A stretch of 45,001 nucleotides of DNA. Source: Veillonellaceae bacterium SB90 (GTDB lineage: Bacteria > Bacillota > Negativicutes > Selenomonadales > Selenomonadaceae). Below the pieces are notes generated by a model. That model saw only the letters and a list, made by a program, of their open reading frames with translations, ran no database searches and was not told the DNA's origin. A program made the translations under genes and the position numbers. Below are positions 1 to 8,260 of the stretch, piece by piece. Every line of letters starts with the position of its first letter. Within the stretch, counting starts at the first letter, position 1. Location: positions 1-45,001 of the forward strand of contig CABJCJ010000023.1 of the NCBI GenBank assembly GCA_902364065.1, written 5' to 3'.

Positions 1-31
1 GGGGCTGTGAAATAACAGATCCCCAAAAACA

Positions 32-66
32 AGAGGGCCGCATGCTCATTGAGCATGCGGCCCTCT
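32..66. terminator. Hairpin in the IS left end
   Basis: Seventeen bases at 32-48 pair perfectly with 50-66 (core GGCCGCATGCTCA), followed by a short T stretch. Strong hairpins just inside an IS end commonly block transcription from neighbouring genes into the transposase; that role is inferred here. Confidence 0.6.
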
Positions 67-93
67 TTGTGGTAAAATTTTCTATATCCCACT

Positions 94-1668
94 ATGGAAA
101 AGATTACCACATATCATTCTAAAACAATACAAGGCATTTTGCCAGTGTTTATTTCGGATTATCTGGATATCTGTGATCCTGTGCTGGTTTTTGACCGATT
201 CATGGAGGGAATCAATTTGGAGAAGTACCTGAAGGCTGTGCCAGCTCACTGCACTGGCCGTCTTCGGTACGACCCGGTCAGCATGTTGAAAACAGTCTTA
301 TTCGGATTCATGAAGTACGGCTACATCTCACTGCGCGAGCTCGAGGACAATTGCCGTGTCAACCTTCGTTTCATGTATCTCATGAAGCACGAGACCCCAT
401 CTTACCGGACGTTCGGCTATTTCATCCACGATGTGCTCCAGCCTTCCGTGGAAGAACTGTTCTACGACCTGAACCGCCAGATATTTGCTGAGGAGCATAT
501 CGACCTCAACCACCTGTACATTGACGGATCGAAGTTCGAAGCAAATGCAAATAAATATCAATGGGTGTGGAAGAAGGCCACAGAGAAATCGCGTTACCGC
601 TTGTTTGCAAAGATAACCGCACTGTTTGAAGAACTCAATGCGGAACTGGCTCCCAGCGGCATTGCCATCCCTACAAACACGGAATACGCCCCAGAGTATC
701 TGGCCGAGGTGCTGAAGCAATACACTGCCTTCTGGAAGCTCGATGAAGCAGACTTCGTCCACGGGCGCGGACACCACAAGAGCCCGCAGCAACGTCATTA
801 CGAGCGGCTTCGGGAATATATGAGTAAGCTGGACGAGTACACCGAGAAACTGCAGATCTGCGGTGACGGACGGAACAGTTATGCCAAGACGGACCACTCA
901 GCCACATTCATGCGAGTCAAGCAGGACTATATGGGGAACGGACGCCTGCTCCCTGCTTACAACGTCCAATTTGGTATTGCCGATGAGTATATCGCTGTTG
1001 CAGATGTGAACCATTACCGCTCAGATATGGACTGCTTCATCCCGTTGATGGAGAAGTTCCACGAGAAATATAGCTTCTACCCCAAATATCCCATAGCGGA
1101 TGCCGGGTACGGTTCATTCAATAATTACATCTATTGCGAGCAGCATGGAATGGAGAAGTACATGAAGTTCCCTATGTACAAGAAAGAGATGACAGATAAG
1201 GCATATCAGCAGGATCCCTACCGAGCCGTGAACTTCAAGATTGATGAGACCGGTACACTGCATTGTCCAAATGGACGGGCCTTCCGTTTCCTGTATCGCC
1301 AGAATGTGAGAGGGAACCGTTTTGGCCGCCAGGAAGAGGTCTACCAATGCGAGGACTGTACAGGATGCCCCTGTGCATCTGACTGCAAGCGGACAGACCG
1401 GAACAGGACCATCCGGATAAATCGAGAACTGACCGCCATGCACCAAGAGGTCGTGGAGAATCTGAACAGCATCCAGGGAGCGCTGTTGCGGATGAACCGC
1501 TCAATCCAAGCAGAGGGAACATTCGGTATCTTGAAGACAGACCGCTGGTACAAAAAAATAGTGCGGAGAGGCAGCGATGCTGTCCGCATGGAGATTTTCC
1601 TGGTTTCAATAGGTCACAACCTGTATAAGTACTACAACAAAAAGCAAAAGATGAGACAGGCCGCATAG
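94..1668 (+). CDS. IS1182 family transposase
   Basis: This 524-residue DDE-type transposase would cut and join the ends of the surrounding element. The N-terminal third resembles the DUF772 domain of IS5/IS1182 transposases (start MEKITTYHSK; RYDPVSMLKTVLFGFM near residues 55-70). The central part carries the first catalytic Asp in LYIDGSKFEANANKY (about residue 143). A Cys cluster (CEDCTGCPCASDCKRT, about residues 425-440) precedes the C-terminal segment with the conserved Glu in SIQAEGTFGILK. The length is full for the family and no frame break is seen, so the protein may be active. The ATG at 94 has no obvious strong Shine-Dalgarno sequence, which is common for transposases. The family assignment is confident; activity is inferred. 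Confidence 0.9.
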   Translation: MEKITTYHSKTIQGILPVFISDYLDICDPVLVFDRFMEGINLEKYLKAVPAHCTGRLRYDPVSMLKTVLFGFMKYGYISLRELEDNCRVNLRFMYLMKHETPSYRTFGYFIHDVLQPSVEELFYDLNRQIFAEEHIDLNHLYIDGSKFEANANKYQWVWKKATEKSRYRLFAKITALFEELNAELAPSGIAIPTNTEYAPEYLAEVLKQYTAFWKLDEADFVHGRGHHKSPQQRHYERLREYMSKLDEYTEKLQICGDGRNSYAKTDHSATFMRVKQDYMGNGRLLPAYNVQFGIADEYIAVADVNHYRSDMDCFIPLMEKFHEKYSFYPKYPIADAGYGSFNNYIYCEQHGMEKYMKFPMYKKEMTDKAYQQDPYRAVNFKIDETGTLHCPNGRAFRFLYRQNVRGNRFGRQEEVYQCEDCTGCPCASDCKRTDRNRTIRINRELTAMHQEVVENLNSIQGALLRMNRSIQAEGTFGILKTDRWYKKIVRRGSDAVRMEIFLVSIGHNLYKYYNKKQKMRQAA

Positions 1669-1801
1669 GATGGATGGTATACCATTTTATGGGGAAAGGG
1701 GTTGTATACCCTTTTTTCAGGACAGGAAGCTCTCGGCACGCAAAAAGAGGCTGTGGACAAAATGATTTTACATTTTGTCACAGCCCCTTTTTATTACGAG
1801 C

Positions 1802-2008
1802 TTATTTTTTCAGCGCTTCCTTGAGCGTCTCCGTCATGGCTTTCTGCACGATGCGGAGCACGTCCTCTACGACAGCGTTGTACATGTCACCGCCATCGAC
1901 GACGCCGCGGCCATTCTCCGTGAGGAAGAACTTCTTCGGCGGCTCGTTTTCCTTGTAAGCTTCGCTGAGCTTATCCTGGACGAGTTTCTCGATTTCCTGT
2001 TCAGTCAT
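1802..2008 (-). CDS. Small conserved-looking hypothetical protein (68 aa)
   Basis: I do not recognise this protein. The start at 2008 is chosen because the minus strand reads AGAAAGAGGTGACTAGG just before an ATG, a good ribosome binding site; a longer 101-residue reading frame upstream has none. The product is short and charged: an acidic N-terminal helix (MTEQEIEKLVQDKLSEAYKE), a middle segment with KKFFLTENGRGVV, and an amphipathic C-terminal helix ending TETLKEALKK. It has no signal peptide or membrane segment. The IS1182-like element ends 15 bases past its stop codon, so its original downstream context has been lost. Confidence 0.6.
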   Translation of the reverse strand: MTEQEIEKLVQDKLSEAYKENEPPKKFFLTENGRGVVDGGDMYNAVVEDVLRIVQKAMTETLKEALKK

Positions 2009-2128
2009 CCTAGTCACCTCTTTCTGTAATAACCTGTATTTATTATTATACGACATCGGCACGTTTTTTTCCTTGTTTTTTTGAAATTTGACTGGAAAGA
2101 AATACAATGTATTTCTAACTCGTTGCTA

Positions 2129-2157
2129 AAGACAAGTTAAATCCGAACACCTATACT
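2129..2157 (+). promoter_or_regulatory. Candidate promoter of the exported repeat protein gene
   Basis: AAGACA (2129-2134) and TATACT (2152-2157) are separated by 17 bases. The -10 box is good and the -35 box matches 4 of 6 consensus bases. The palindrome at 2159-2185 would lie at the transcription start. Confidence 0.45.
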
Positions 2158-2158
2158 G

Positions 2159-2185
2159 TATCCATAACAAAAAACGTTATGGATA
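2159..2185. promoter_or_regulatory. Perfect palindrome, possible operator
   Basis: TATCCATAAC (2159-2168) and GTTATGGATA (2176-2185) are perfect 10-base inverted arms around a 7-base A-rich spacer. The site lies directly downstream of the candidate -10 box, where a bound dimeric repressor would block transcription. It could alternatively form a hairpin in the leader RNA. The cognate regulator is unknown. Confidence 0.5.
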
Positions 2186-2230
2186 TTTCTGATTTTACGG
2201 ATAATGATGCAACAGAAAGGCGATGATGAT

Positions 2231-2929
2231 ATGAATTTGCTCAAGAAGAAAATGATAGCCGGCATGCTGGCCGGTGCAATCCTGACGGCTGGCGGCGTGG
2301 GGCTGCTTTCGACGCAGTCCGGGGCAGCTCATTCATATGCTGCCACACAGGCAATGGGACCGCGTGGCGGACGTCAGATGGATACGGCGGATATGGCAAA
2401 ACGCATTGCTGAGGAGTTTGGCGTCAGCGAGAGCCAGGTCCAGACGGCCCTCGAGGACAAGAAGGATTTCCGCGACATCGGTCAGGCCGCCATGCTGGCC
2501 AAGCTCAGCGGCAAGTCCTTTGACGATGTCATGGCGATGAAGACCGACGACGCTGATTGGCGTGATATCGGCGCAAAGCTCGGCGTCACCCATGATCAGG
2601 TCCTGGCCGAGCGTGATGAGATGACGGCCAAGCGCATCAGCCAGCAGGGCAATGTCGACCAGGATACCGTCGTTGCACTGCTGAAGGATGGCTACCGTCC
2701 GCAGGATATCGACATGGCCGGCCGTCTGGCCAAGGCGGCGGACAAAGATGTCCGGAAAGTCCTGTCCTATAAGAAAATCAACAATACGTGGTCGGATGTG
2801 GCCAAGCAGCTCGGCGTGGATGAATCAGCTGTTCGTCCACAAACAGGGGACAGAATGGCGCGCCACATGGATGATGATGGTCATTATCCTGGTATTATGG
2901 GCGGAGACATGCAGGATTTTTGTGAATAA
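2231..2929 (+). CDS. Exported protein with two helical repeats, function unknown
   Basis: The start at 2231 is preferred because AGAAAGG lies about 10 bases upstream; an earlier ATG at 2204 has no ribosome binding site. The 232-residue product begins with a signal peptide (basic NLLKKKMI, then a hydrophobic stretch to about residue 28, and a likely cleavage near SYA-ATQ around residue 38). Two related units follow, at about 68-126 and 143-201. Each has the pattern [F/Y]R..DI, LAK, K...V, W.D[I/V]..[K]LGV. The C-terminal end is rich in Asp, His and Met. No enzymatic motif is visible. It is a predicted secreted or periplasmic protein, possibly regulated through the palindrome upstream. The trp promoter begins four bases after its stop. 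Confidence 0.7.
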   Translation: MNLLKKKMIAGMLAGAILTAGGVGLLSTQSGAAHSYAATQAMGPRGGRQMDTADMAKRIAEEFGVSESQVQTALEDKKDFRDIGQAAMLAKLSGKSFDDVMAMKTDDADWRDIGAKLGVTHDQVLAERDEMTAKRISQQGNVDQDTVVALLKDGYRPQDIDMAGRLAKAADKDVRKVLSYKKINNTWSDVAKQLGVDESAVRPQTGDRMARHMDDDGHYPGIMGGDMQDFCE

Positions 2930-2933
2930 ACCC

Positions 2934-2962
2934 TTGACAAGGCAAAAAGATGCGTGTAATAT
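2934..2962 (+). promoter_or_regulatory. trp operon promoter
   Basis: A perfect TTGACA (2934-2939) is followed after 17 bases by TAATAT (2957-2962). It starts four bases after the previous stop codon and lies just upstream of the T-box leader. Confidence 0.7.
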
Positions 2963-2984
2963 AAGACCCATCAACAAGTTAACA

Positions 2985-3280
2985 GTGTTACAGATGAAAT
3001 CATCGAACAGGAAATAGTAGCAAGGTCTCTATCCCTTCAGCGAGCCGGCGGCTGGTGCAAGGTCCGGCGCGATATGCCTTGTGAATGGTCCTGCGAGAGC
3101 CCACCGAACCCGTGAGGAAGTAGGCTGGGACGGCTGCCCCCGTTATCGGGCTACGGTATCGGACTTTGTTCCCGTACCGGATGAGAAGAACAGCAGTGGC
3201 TGCTGTTGAATTCGGGTGGCACCGCGAAACGAATATTCGCCCCGTCAGGCAGAAAACGAATCTGTCAGGCGGGGTTTTTT
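2985..3280 (+). promoter_or_regulatory. T-box leader, tryptophan specifier (UGG)
   Basis: This is a transcription-attenuating T-box. It has the conserved GAACAGGAAATAGTAGCAAG stem I start near 3005, a specifier loop reading GAATGGTCC near 3084 (Trp codon UGG), and the T-box sequence GGGTGGCACCGCG at about 3214-3226. An intrinsic terminator follows: arms 3240-3252 and 3262-3274 (13 pairs, one mismatch) with a run of six T. Uncharged tRNA-Trp would pair with the specifier and the T-box, favouring the antiterminator and switching on the trp genes downstream. Identity as a T-box is very secure. The specifier reading is supported by the operon content. Confidence 0.93.
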
Positions 3281-3313
3281 ATGTTTATGGGATACAGATG
3301 AGGAGATGGCAGG

Positions 3314-3937
3314 ATGCTTCGAGCGAAATTATGCGGCATGAAGACAGAAGCGGCGGCACGGGCTGCCGATGAGGCGGGGGCGGATTTCATCGGTTTCATC
3401 TTCTGGCCGGACAGTCACCGCTTCGTGACGCCGGCTGAGGCCGCCGTCATCGGACGCACGGTTCATCGGGCCAGGAAGGTCGGGGTCTTCGTCGATGAAG
3501 AGCCTGCAAAGGTCTGTGCGGCGGCGGATGAGGCCGGGCTCGATTACATCCAGCTGCACGGTCACGAGGATGCAGCGTACGTCAGGCGGCTGAACCGGCC
3601 CGTCATCAAGGCTTACCGGTACGGCGACGGTTTCTCGGCCGCGGCCGCCAATGATTTCCCGGCGGAGTTCATCCTCGTCGATGCGTACCGGCCGGGACAG
3701 GCGGGCGGCACGGGTGAGTCCTTTGACTGGCAGCGTGCCGCAGCGGAGATTCGGGCCGTCGAGAAGCCGGTACTGATAGCCGGTGGCATCAGCGAGGCAA
3801 ATGTCACCGAGGCGGCGGAGATTTTCCAGCCGTACGGCGTCGATGTCTCGGGCAGCCTCGAGGTGCACAAAGAGAAATCAGTCGACAAGATACGCTCCTT
3901 CATGCAGAAGGTAGCAGCATGGAATGGGAGGAATTGA
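3314..3937 (+). CDS. trpF: Phosphoribosylanthranilate isomerase
   Basis: TrpF catalyses the third step after anthranilate in tryptophan synthesis, the Amadori rearrangement of phosphoribosylanthranilate to CdRP. The 207 residues match a full TIM-barrel TrpF. The N-terminal KLCGMKTEAAA carries the catalytic Cys. GADFIGFIFWPDSHRFV is the family signature. The second catalytic Asp is in ILVDAYRPGQAGGTGESFDW, followed by a phosphate-binding LIAGGISEANV and GVDVSGSLE. It is the first gene after the T-box; the trpC start lies within or right after its end. This leading position of trpF is unusual, since most operons begin with trpE. Confidence 0.95.
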   Translation: MLRAKLCGMKTEAAARAADEAGADFIGFIFWPDSHRFVTPAEAAVIGRTVHRARKVGVFVDEEPAKVCAAADEAGLDYIQLHGHEDAAYVRRLNRPVIKAYRYGDGFSAAAANDFPAEFILVDAYRPGQAGGTGESFDWQRAAAEIRAVEKPVLIAGGISEANVTEAAEIFQPYGVDVSGSLEVHKEKSVDKIRSFMQKVAAWNGRN

Positions 3938-3939
3938 CA

Positions 3940-4722
3940 TTGCGGGATATATTAGCTGAGATCGTGGCGAAGAAACGCGATATCGTGGCGGCGGCCAAGC
4001 AGGAGCTGCCGCTTGCGGAGGTGAAACGGGGCCTCTCGCCGGCGTCCTTCCGCATGGCGCAGGCGTTCAAGGCGAAGCCATGGAACCTCATTGCCGAGTG
4101 CAAGCTGCAGAGCCCGGCCAAGGGCCGCCTGTGCCGGAGGTACACGGTGGAGGAGCTCGCACATATCTACGAGGACAACGGTGCCGCGATGCTCTCGGTG
4201 CATACGGACCCGCATTTCCTCGGCTGCAATGAGGATTTCCGCAAGGTCCGCGGCGAGGTGAAGCTGCCGCTTCTGCGGAAAGATTTCATCATCGATCCGT
4301 ATCAGATCTACGAGGCCAGGCTGCTCGGCGCCGACGCCGTCCTGCTCATCGCGCGCATCCTGACGCCGGAGCAGCTCAAGTCCTTCCTCTACACAACTTG
4401 GAGCCTCGGCATGGATGCACTCGTCGAGGTTCATGACCGCCGTGATATGGAGGCAGCGCTCGCGACGCCGGCTGAGTTCATCGGCATCAACAACCGCAAC
4501 CTCGTGAGCTTTACGACGTCGATCGAGCAGACGATGGAGCTCCTGCCGTATGCGGACCGCGAGCGGACGCTCATCAGCGAGAGCGGCATCTTCACGCTGG
4601 ATGATGCCCAGCGGCTGGCTGATGCGGGCTGCCAGGGCATCCTCGTCGGGGAGGGTCTTGTGCGGGCCGATGATGTCGCCGCGCAGACGCGGGCCTTTGC
4701 CGGTGTCAAGGCCCGTGCATAA
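3940..4722 (+). CDS. trpC: Indole-3-glycerol phosphate synthase
   Basis: TrpC converts CdRP to indole-3-glycerol phosphate. Family motifs are clear: [15 protein letters not shown] (the usual K.SPSKG substrate loop), [43 protein letters not shown] and ISESGI, then [12 protein letters not shown] at the C-terminus. The start chosen is a TTG at 3940, eight bases after GGGAGG and two bases past the trpF stop, giving about 260 residues. An ATG at 3919 in the same frame (267 residues, overlapping trpF) has a weaker ribosome binding site and is the alternative. Translation is probably coupled to trpF. Confidence 0.93.
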   Translation: MRDILAEIVAKKRDIVAAAKQELPLAEVKRGLSPASFRMAQAFKAKPWNLIAECKLQSPAKGRLCRRYTVEELAHIYEDNGAAMLSVHTDPHFLGCNEDFRKVRGEVKLPLLRKDFIIDPYQIYEARLLGADAVLLIARILTPEQLKSFLYTTWSLGMDALVEVHDRRDMEAALATPAEFIGINNRNLVSFTTSIEQTMELLPYADRERTLISESGIFTLDDAQRLADAGCQGILVGEGLVRADDVAAQTRAFAGVKARA

Positions 4723-4754
4723 AACAGATGGTAAGAATGGAAAGGAAGATATAC

Positions 4755-5942
4755 ATGAATACGAAAGGCAGATTTGGAGCTTATGGCGGACAGTATGTCC
4801 CGGAAATCGTAATGCCGGCTCTCAACGAGCTGGAGGCCGCTTATGCAAAATACAAGGATGATCCGGAGTTCCAGGAGGAATTCAAGAGTTACTTGCGCGA
4901 ATATGCCGGCCGTCCGACGAATCTGTATTACGCCGAGAAGCTCACGAAACATTACGGCCGTGCGAAGATCTTCCTCAAGCGTGAGGACCTCCTGCACACG
5001 GGCGCGCACAAGATCAACAACGCGCTCGGCCAGGCGCTGCTCGCCAAGCGCATGGGCAAGAAGCGCATCGTCGCGGAGACGGGCGCCGGTCAGCACGGCG
5101 TCGCTTCGGCGACGGTCGCCGCGCTTTTCGGCATGGAGTGCCATGTATTCATGGGTGCGCTCGATGTGGAACGTCAGAAGCTCAACGTTTTCCGCATGAA
5201 GCTGCTCGGCGCCAAGGTCATCCCGGTTTCCTCGGGGACGGGAACGCTCAAGGATGCGACGAGTGAGGCCATCCGCTACTGGGCGACGAATATCACGGAT
5301 ACGCATTACATCATCGGTTCTGCCGTCGGTCCGCATCCATATCCGACGATCGTGCGCGACTTCCAGAAGGTCATTGGCGAGGAGATTCGTGCGCAGATGA
5401 TGGAGAAGATCGGCGGCCTGCCGAACTACCTCATCGCCTGCGTCGGCGGCGGCAGCAATGCCATCGGCACGTTCTACGACTTCCGCAATGACCCGGTTGT
5501 CAAGAAGTTCGGCGTCGAGGCCGGTGGCCGCGGTGAAGCGCCGACCGATAATGCCAAGACGCTGTCGGGGGCCGGCGAGCCGGGCATCCTGCACGGTGCT
5601 TTCAGCTATTTGCTGCAGGATCCGGACGGCCAGGTCGTCGAGGCATACTCCATCTCGGCAGGCCTTGATTATCCGGGTGTCGGACCGGAACATTCCTATT
5701 ATAAGGATGCCGGCATCGTCAAGTACGTATCCGTCACGGACCAGGAAGCACTCGATGCGTTCCAGCGCCTCTCGAAGATCGAGGGCATCATCCCCGCCAT
5801 GGAGAGTTCGCATGCACTCGCGTACCTCGAGAATCTGATGCCGACGACGAGTCCGGACGAGACGGTTGTCGTCACGCTCTCGGGCCGCGGCGACAAGGAT
5901 GTACAGATGGTAGCAAAGGTTCTCGGGGAGGAGATTGAGTAA
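4755..5942 (+). CDS. trpB: Tryptophan synthase beta subunit
   Basis: TrpB is the pyridoxal-phosphate subunit that condenses indole with serine. From the ATG at 4755 (ribosome binding site AAAGGAAG, 7 bases upstream) the protein has 395 residues, normal for TrpB1. It opens with the typical [13 protein letters not shown]. The PLP-binding Lys is K86 in HTGAHKINN, the catalytic Glu is in AETGAGQHG, and the phosphate-binding loop is [19 protein letters not shown] and LSGRGDKD near the end are also typical. The frame continues upstream to an ATG at 4728, without a better ribosome binding site. Its stop overlaps the trpA start (TAATG), as expected for partners of one enzyme complex. Confidence 0.97.
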   Translation: MNTKGRFGAYGGQYVPEIVMPALNELEAAYAKYKDDPEFQEEFKSYLREYAGRPTNLYYAEKLTKHYGRAKIFLKREDLLHTGAHKINNALGQALLAKRMGKKRIVAETGAGQHGVASATVAALFGMECHVFMGALDVERQKLNVFRMKLLGAKVIPVSSGTGTLKDATSEAIRYWATNITDTHYIIGSAVGPHPYPTIVRDFQKVIGEEIRAQMMEKIGGLPNYLIACVGGGSNAIGTFYDFRNDPVVKKFGVEAGGRGEAPTDNAKTLSGAGEPGILHGAFSYLLQDPDGQVVEAYSISAGLDYPGVGPEHSYYKDAGIVKYVSVTDQEALDAFQRLSKIEGIIPAMESSHALAYLENLMPTTSPDETVVVTLSGRGDKDVQMVAKVLGEEIE

Positions 5943-6745
5943 TGAGCACGCGTTTGGATAAAAAAATGGCCGCTCTCAAGGCAGCCGGCAAAAAAGGAAT
6001 CTTCATCTATATCACGGCTGGCGCGCCGGATGTCGAAACGACCATCGAGGCTGTGAAGCAGGCGGAGGCCGCCGGTGCCGATGTCATCGAGCTCGGCCTG
6101 CCGTTCTCCGATCCGATGGCCGACGGTCCCGTCATCCAGACGGCTTCGGTTGTGGCTCTCAGGAACGGCATGACGCTCAAGAAGGAACTCGAGATTGTCC
6201 GCAAGATCCGCACGTTCTCGGATATCCCGCTGATCGGCATGGGTTACATCAACAACATGTACCATTACGGCTTTGAGAAATTCGTCACGGATTTCAAGGC
6301 TGCGGGCATGGACGGCGTCATCGTTCCCGATGTGCCGCATGAGGAGTCGGGCGAAATGCGCAGAATCTGCGCGGCGCATGACTTCCATCTGACTGAGTTC
6401 ATCACGCCAGGCACGACGGAAGCGCGCATGGCGGAGACGTGCAAGGGCGCGACGGGTTTCATCTACTGCGTTTCGAACAACGGCGTTACGGGCGTCAAGA
6501 AAATCGATTATTCGACGATCGGCAAGGTCTGTGAGAAGGCCCGCCGGTTTACGGACACGCCGCTGGCTGTCGGCTTCGGCATCGGTTCACCGGAAGCGGC
6601 CGTCGAGGCTGCCGCCAAGAGCGATGCCGTGATTGTTGGCAGTGCCGTCGTCAAGCGCCTGCTCGATGGCAAGATGGAGGAAGCCGTGCAGCTCATCCGC
6701 GACATGCGTGCGGCACTCGACAAGGCATATGCCCGGAAAGCCTGA
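5942..6745 (+). CDS. trpA: Tryptophan synthase alpha subunit
   Basis: TrpA cleaves indole-3-glycerol phosphate and channels indole to TrpB. The 267-residue protein has the catalytic Glu50 in VIELGLPFSDP and Asp61 in MADGPVIQ. It also has the loop GVIVPDVPHEES, the phosphate-binding region GFIYCVSNNGVTG (more often YLVSRAGVTG) and GFGIGSPEAA. It shares one base with the trpB stop codon, so the two subunits are translationally coupled. trpE follows after 15 bases. Confidence 0.97.
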   Translation: MSTRLDKKMAALKAAGKKGIFIYITAGAPDVETTIEAVKQAEAAGADVIELGLPFSDPMADGPVIQTASVVALRNGMTLKKELEIVRKIRTFSDIPLIGMGYINNMYHYGFEKFVTDFKAAGMDGVIVPDVPHEESGEMRRICAAHDFHLTEFITPGTTEARMAETCKGATGFIYCVSNNGVTGVKKIDYSTIGKVCEKARRFTDTPLAVGFGIGSPEAAVEAAAKSDAVIVGSAVVKRLLDGKMEEAVQLIRDMRAALDKAYARKA

Positions 6746-6760
6746 AAGGAAGGGGTCATC

Positions 6761-8260
6761 ATGGAGCTGAAACCATCACGGGAGGCGTTCCATAAGCTCG
6801 CGGCGGAGACGAATCTCATCGCCGTCACCAAAGAGATCAACATGGATATGGATACGCCGGTATCCGTTTATTACAAGCTTGTCGGCGAAAAGAAGGGCTT
6901 TATCCTCGAATCCGTCGATACGACGCATCAGCAGTTCGGCCGCTATTCCTTTATCGGTGCTGAGCCGTTTGCCCGGCTGCAGGTCTTTCGCAACAAGCTG
7001 ATGATCAAGGAGAATGACCTGATGAAGTGCATCGACGGCGCGCCCGTCGACACCATCAAGGCGTACATGAAGAATTTCCGCCCGGCCGTCGAAGATCCGT
7101 CGCTGCCGCTCGCCAACGGCGGCATGGTCGGCTATCTCAACTACGATATCGTCGCAACGTTCGACCGCGTGCGCGGCATGGATTTAGGCGAGGAAGAACT
7201 TTTGGGGCAGTTCATGATCTGCCGTGTGCTCGTCGTCTACGACGCACTGCGCAACCGCGCCAGGCTCGTCTGCCTGGCCGATGTCGATGGACGCGACATC
7301 GACGAGGCGTACGATGCCGTCGCCGCCAAGATCGCATCCCTTGAAGAACGGCTCTCGGCGCCGCTGCCGAAACAGGAGAAAAAAGCGGCTAAACGCCGGG
7401 AAAAGGTCGACTTCCTCAAGAAATTCGGCCAGGCCCCCGAGGATTTCCTTGCAGCCATCCGCAAGGCCAAGGAGCATATCTTCGCGGGTGATATCTTCCA
7501 GGTCGTGCCGTCGCGCCAGTTCCGCGAGAAGATTACGAAGCCCTGCTTTGACTTCTATCGCCGGTTGCGTCAGGTCAATCCCTCGCCGTACATGTTCTAC
7601 TTCAATTTCGGCCGCGTGAAGCTCGTCGGCGCTTCGCCGGAGATGCTCGTCAAGGTGTCGGGCGATACGGTCTACACATACCCGATTGCCGGCACGCGCC
7701 GCCGCGGCAGGAATCCGCAGGAGGACAAGACGCTCGCGGAGGGCCTGCAGAAGGATGTCAAGGAGTGTGCGGAACACTCGATGCTTGTCGATCTCGCGCG
7801 CAACGATATCGGCCGCATCAGCGAGCCGGGCAGCGTGCGCGTGACGAAGCTGCGCCAGGTCGAGTATTTCAGCCATGTCATGCACATGGTGTCGGAGGTC
7901 GTAGGCAAGCTCAAGCAGGGGTATACGCCGATGGATGTGCTCAAGGCGACGTTCCCCGCGGGGACGGTCAGCGGCGCGCCGAAGCTGCGCGCCATGGAGA
8001 TCATCCATGAGCTTGAGCCCGTGCCGCGCAATTCGTATTCGGGTACGGTCGGCTACATGGATTTCTGCGGCAACATGGATATGTGCATCACGCTGCGCAC
8101 GATGCGCATCGAGAACGACGACACCGCCATCATCCAGTCGGGGGCCGGCATCGTCGCCGACTCTGTTCCCGAAAAGGAATACCAGGAAATCCTGCAGAAA
8201 TCAAAGGCGTTGTTTGAGGTCGTAGAGGAGGTGGAAAACGATGTTGTTGCTTTTAGATAA
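6761..8260 (+). CDS. trpE: Anthranilate synthase component I
   Basis: TrpE converts chorismate to anthranilate, using ammonia from TrpG. GGAAGGGG precedes the ATG. The 499 residues include the N-terminal Trp-feedback region (ILESVDTTHQQFGRYSFIGAEP) and the chorismate-binding domain: AKEHIFAGDIFQVVPSRQF, NPSPYMFYF, GASPEML, PIAGTRRRG, ARNDIGR, and the signature FPAGTVSGAPKLRAMEII. YSGTVGYMDF and QSGAGIVADSVPE lie near the end. The retained feedback motif suggests end-product inhibition in addition to T-box control. The last 20 bases overlap trpG. Placement after trpA rather than at the operon start is unusual. Confidence 0.96.
   Translation: MELKPSREAFHKLAAETNLIAVTKEINMDMDTPVSVYYKLVGEKKGFILESVDTTHQQFGRYSFIGAEPFARLQVFRNKLMIKENDLMKCIDGAPVDTIKAYMKNFRPAVEDPSLPLANGGMVGYLNYDIVATFDRVRGMDLGEEELLGQFMICRVLVVYDALRNRARLVCLADVDGRDIDEAYDAVAAKIASLEERLSAPLPKQEKKAAKRREKVDFLKKFGQAPEDFLAAIRKAKEHIFAGDIFQVVPSRQFREKITKPCFDFYRRLRQVNPSPYMFYFNFGRVKLVGASPEMLVKVSGDTVYTYPIAGTRRRGRNPQEDKTLAEGLQKDVKECAEHSMLVDLARNDIGRISEPGSVRVTKLRQVEYFSHVMHMVSEVVGKLKQGYTPMDVLKATFPAGTVSGAPKLRAMEIIHELEPVPRNSYSGTVGYMDFCGNMDMCITLRTMRIENDDTAIIQSGAGIVADSVPEKEYQEILQKSKALFEVVEEVENDVVAFR

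Larger units (their letters stand above)
1..1787 (+). mobile_element. IS1182-like insertion sequence, complete or nearly so
   Basis: The first ten bases (GGGGCTGTGA) are the exact inverse of 1778-1787 (TCACAGCCCC), and the two ends continue as an imperfect inverted repeat. One transposase gene fills the space between them. Both ends also fold: 32-66 is a near-perfect hairpin, and 1749-1764 pairs with 1771-1785 with a single bulged G. A target duplication cannot be checked because the left flank lies outside the window. The right end falls only 15 bases beyond the stop codon of the minus-strand gene at 1802-2008. The size of about 1.8 kb fits the IS1182 family. Confidence 0.85.
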
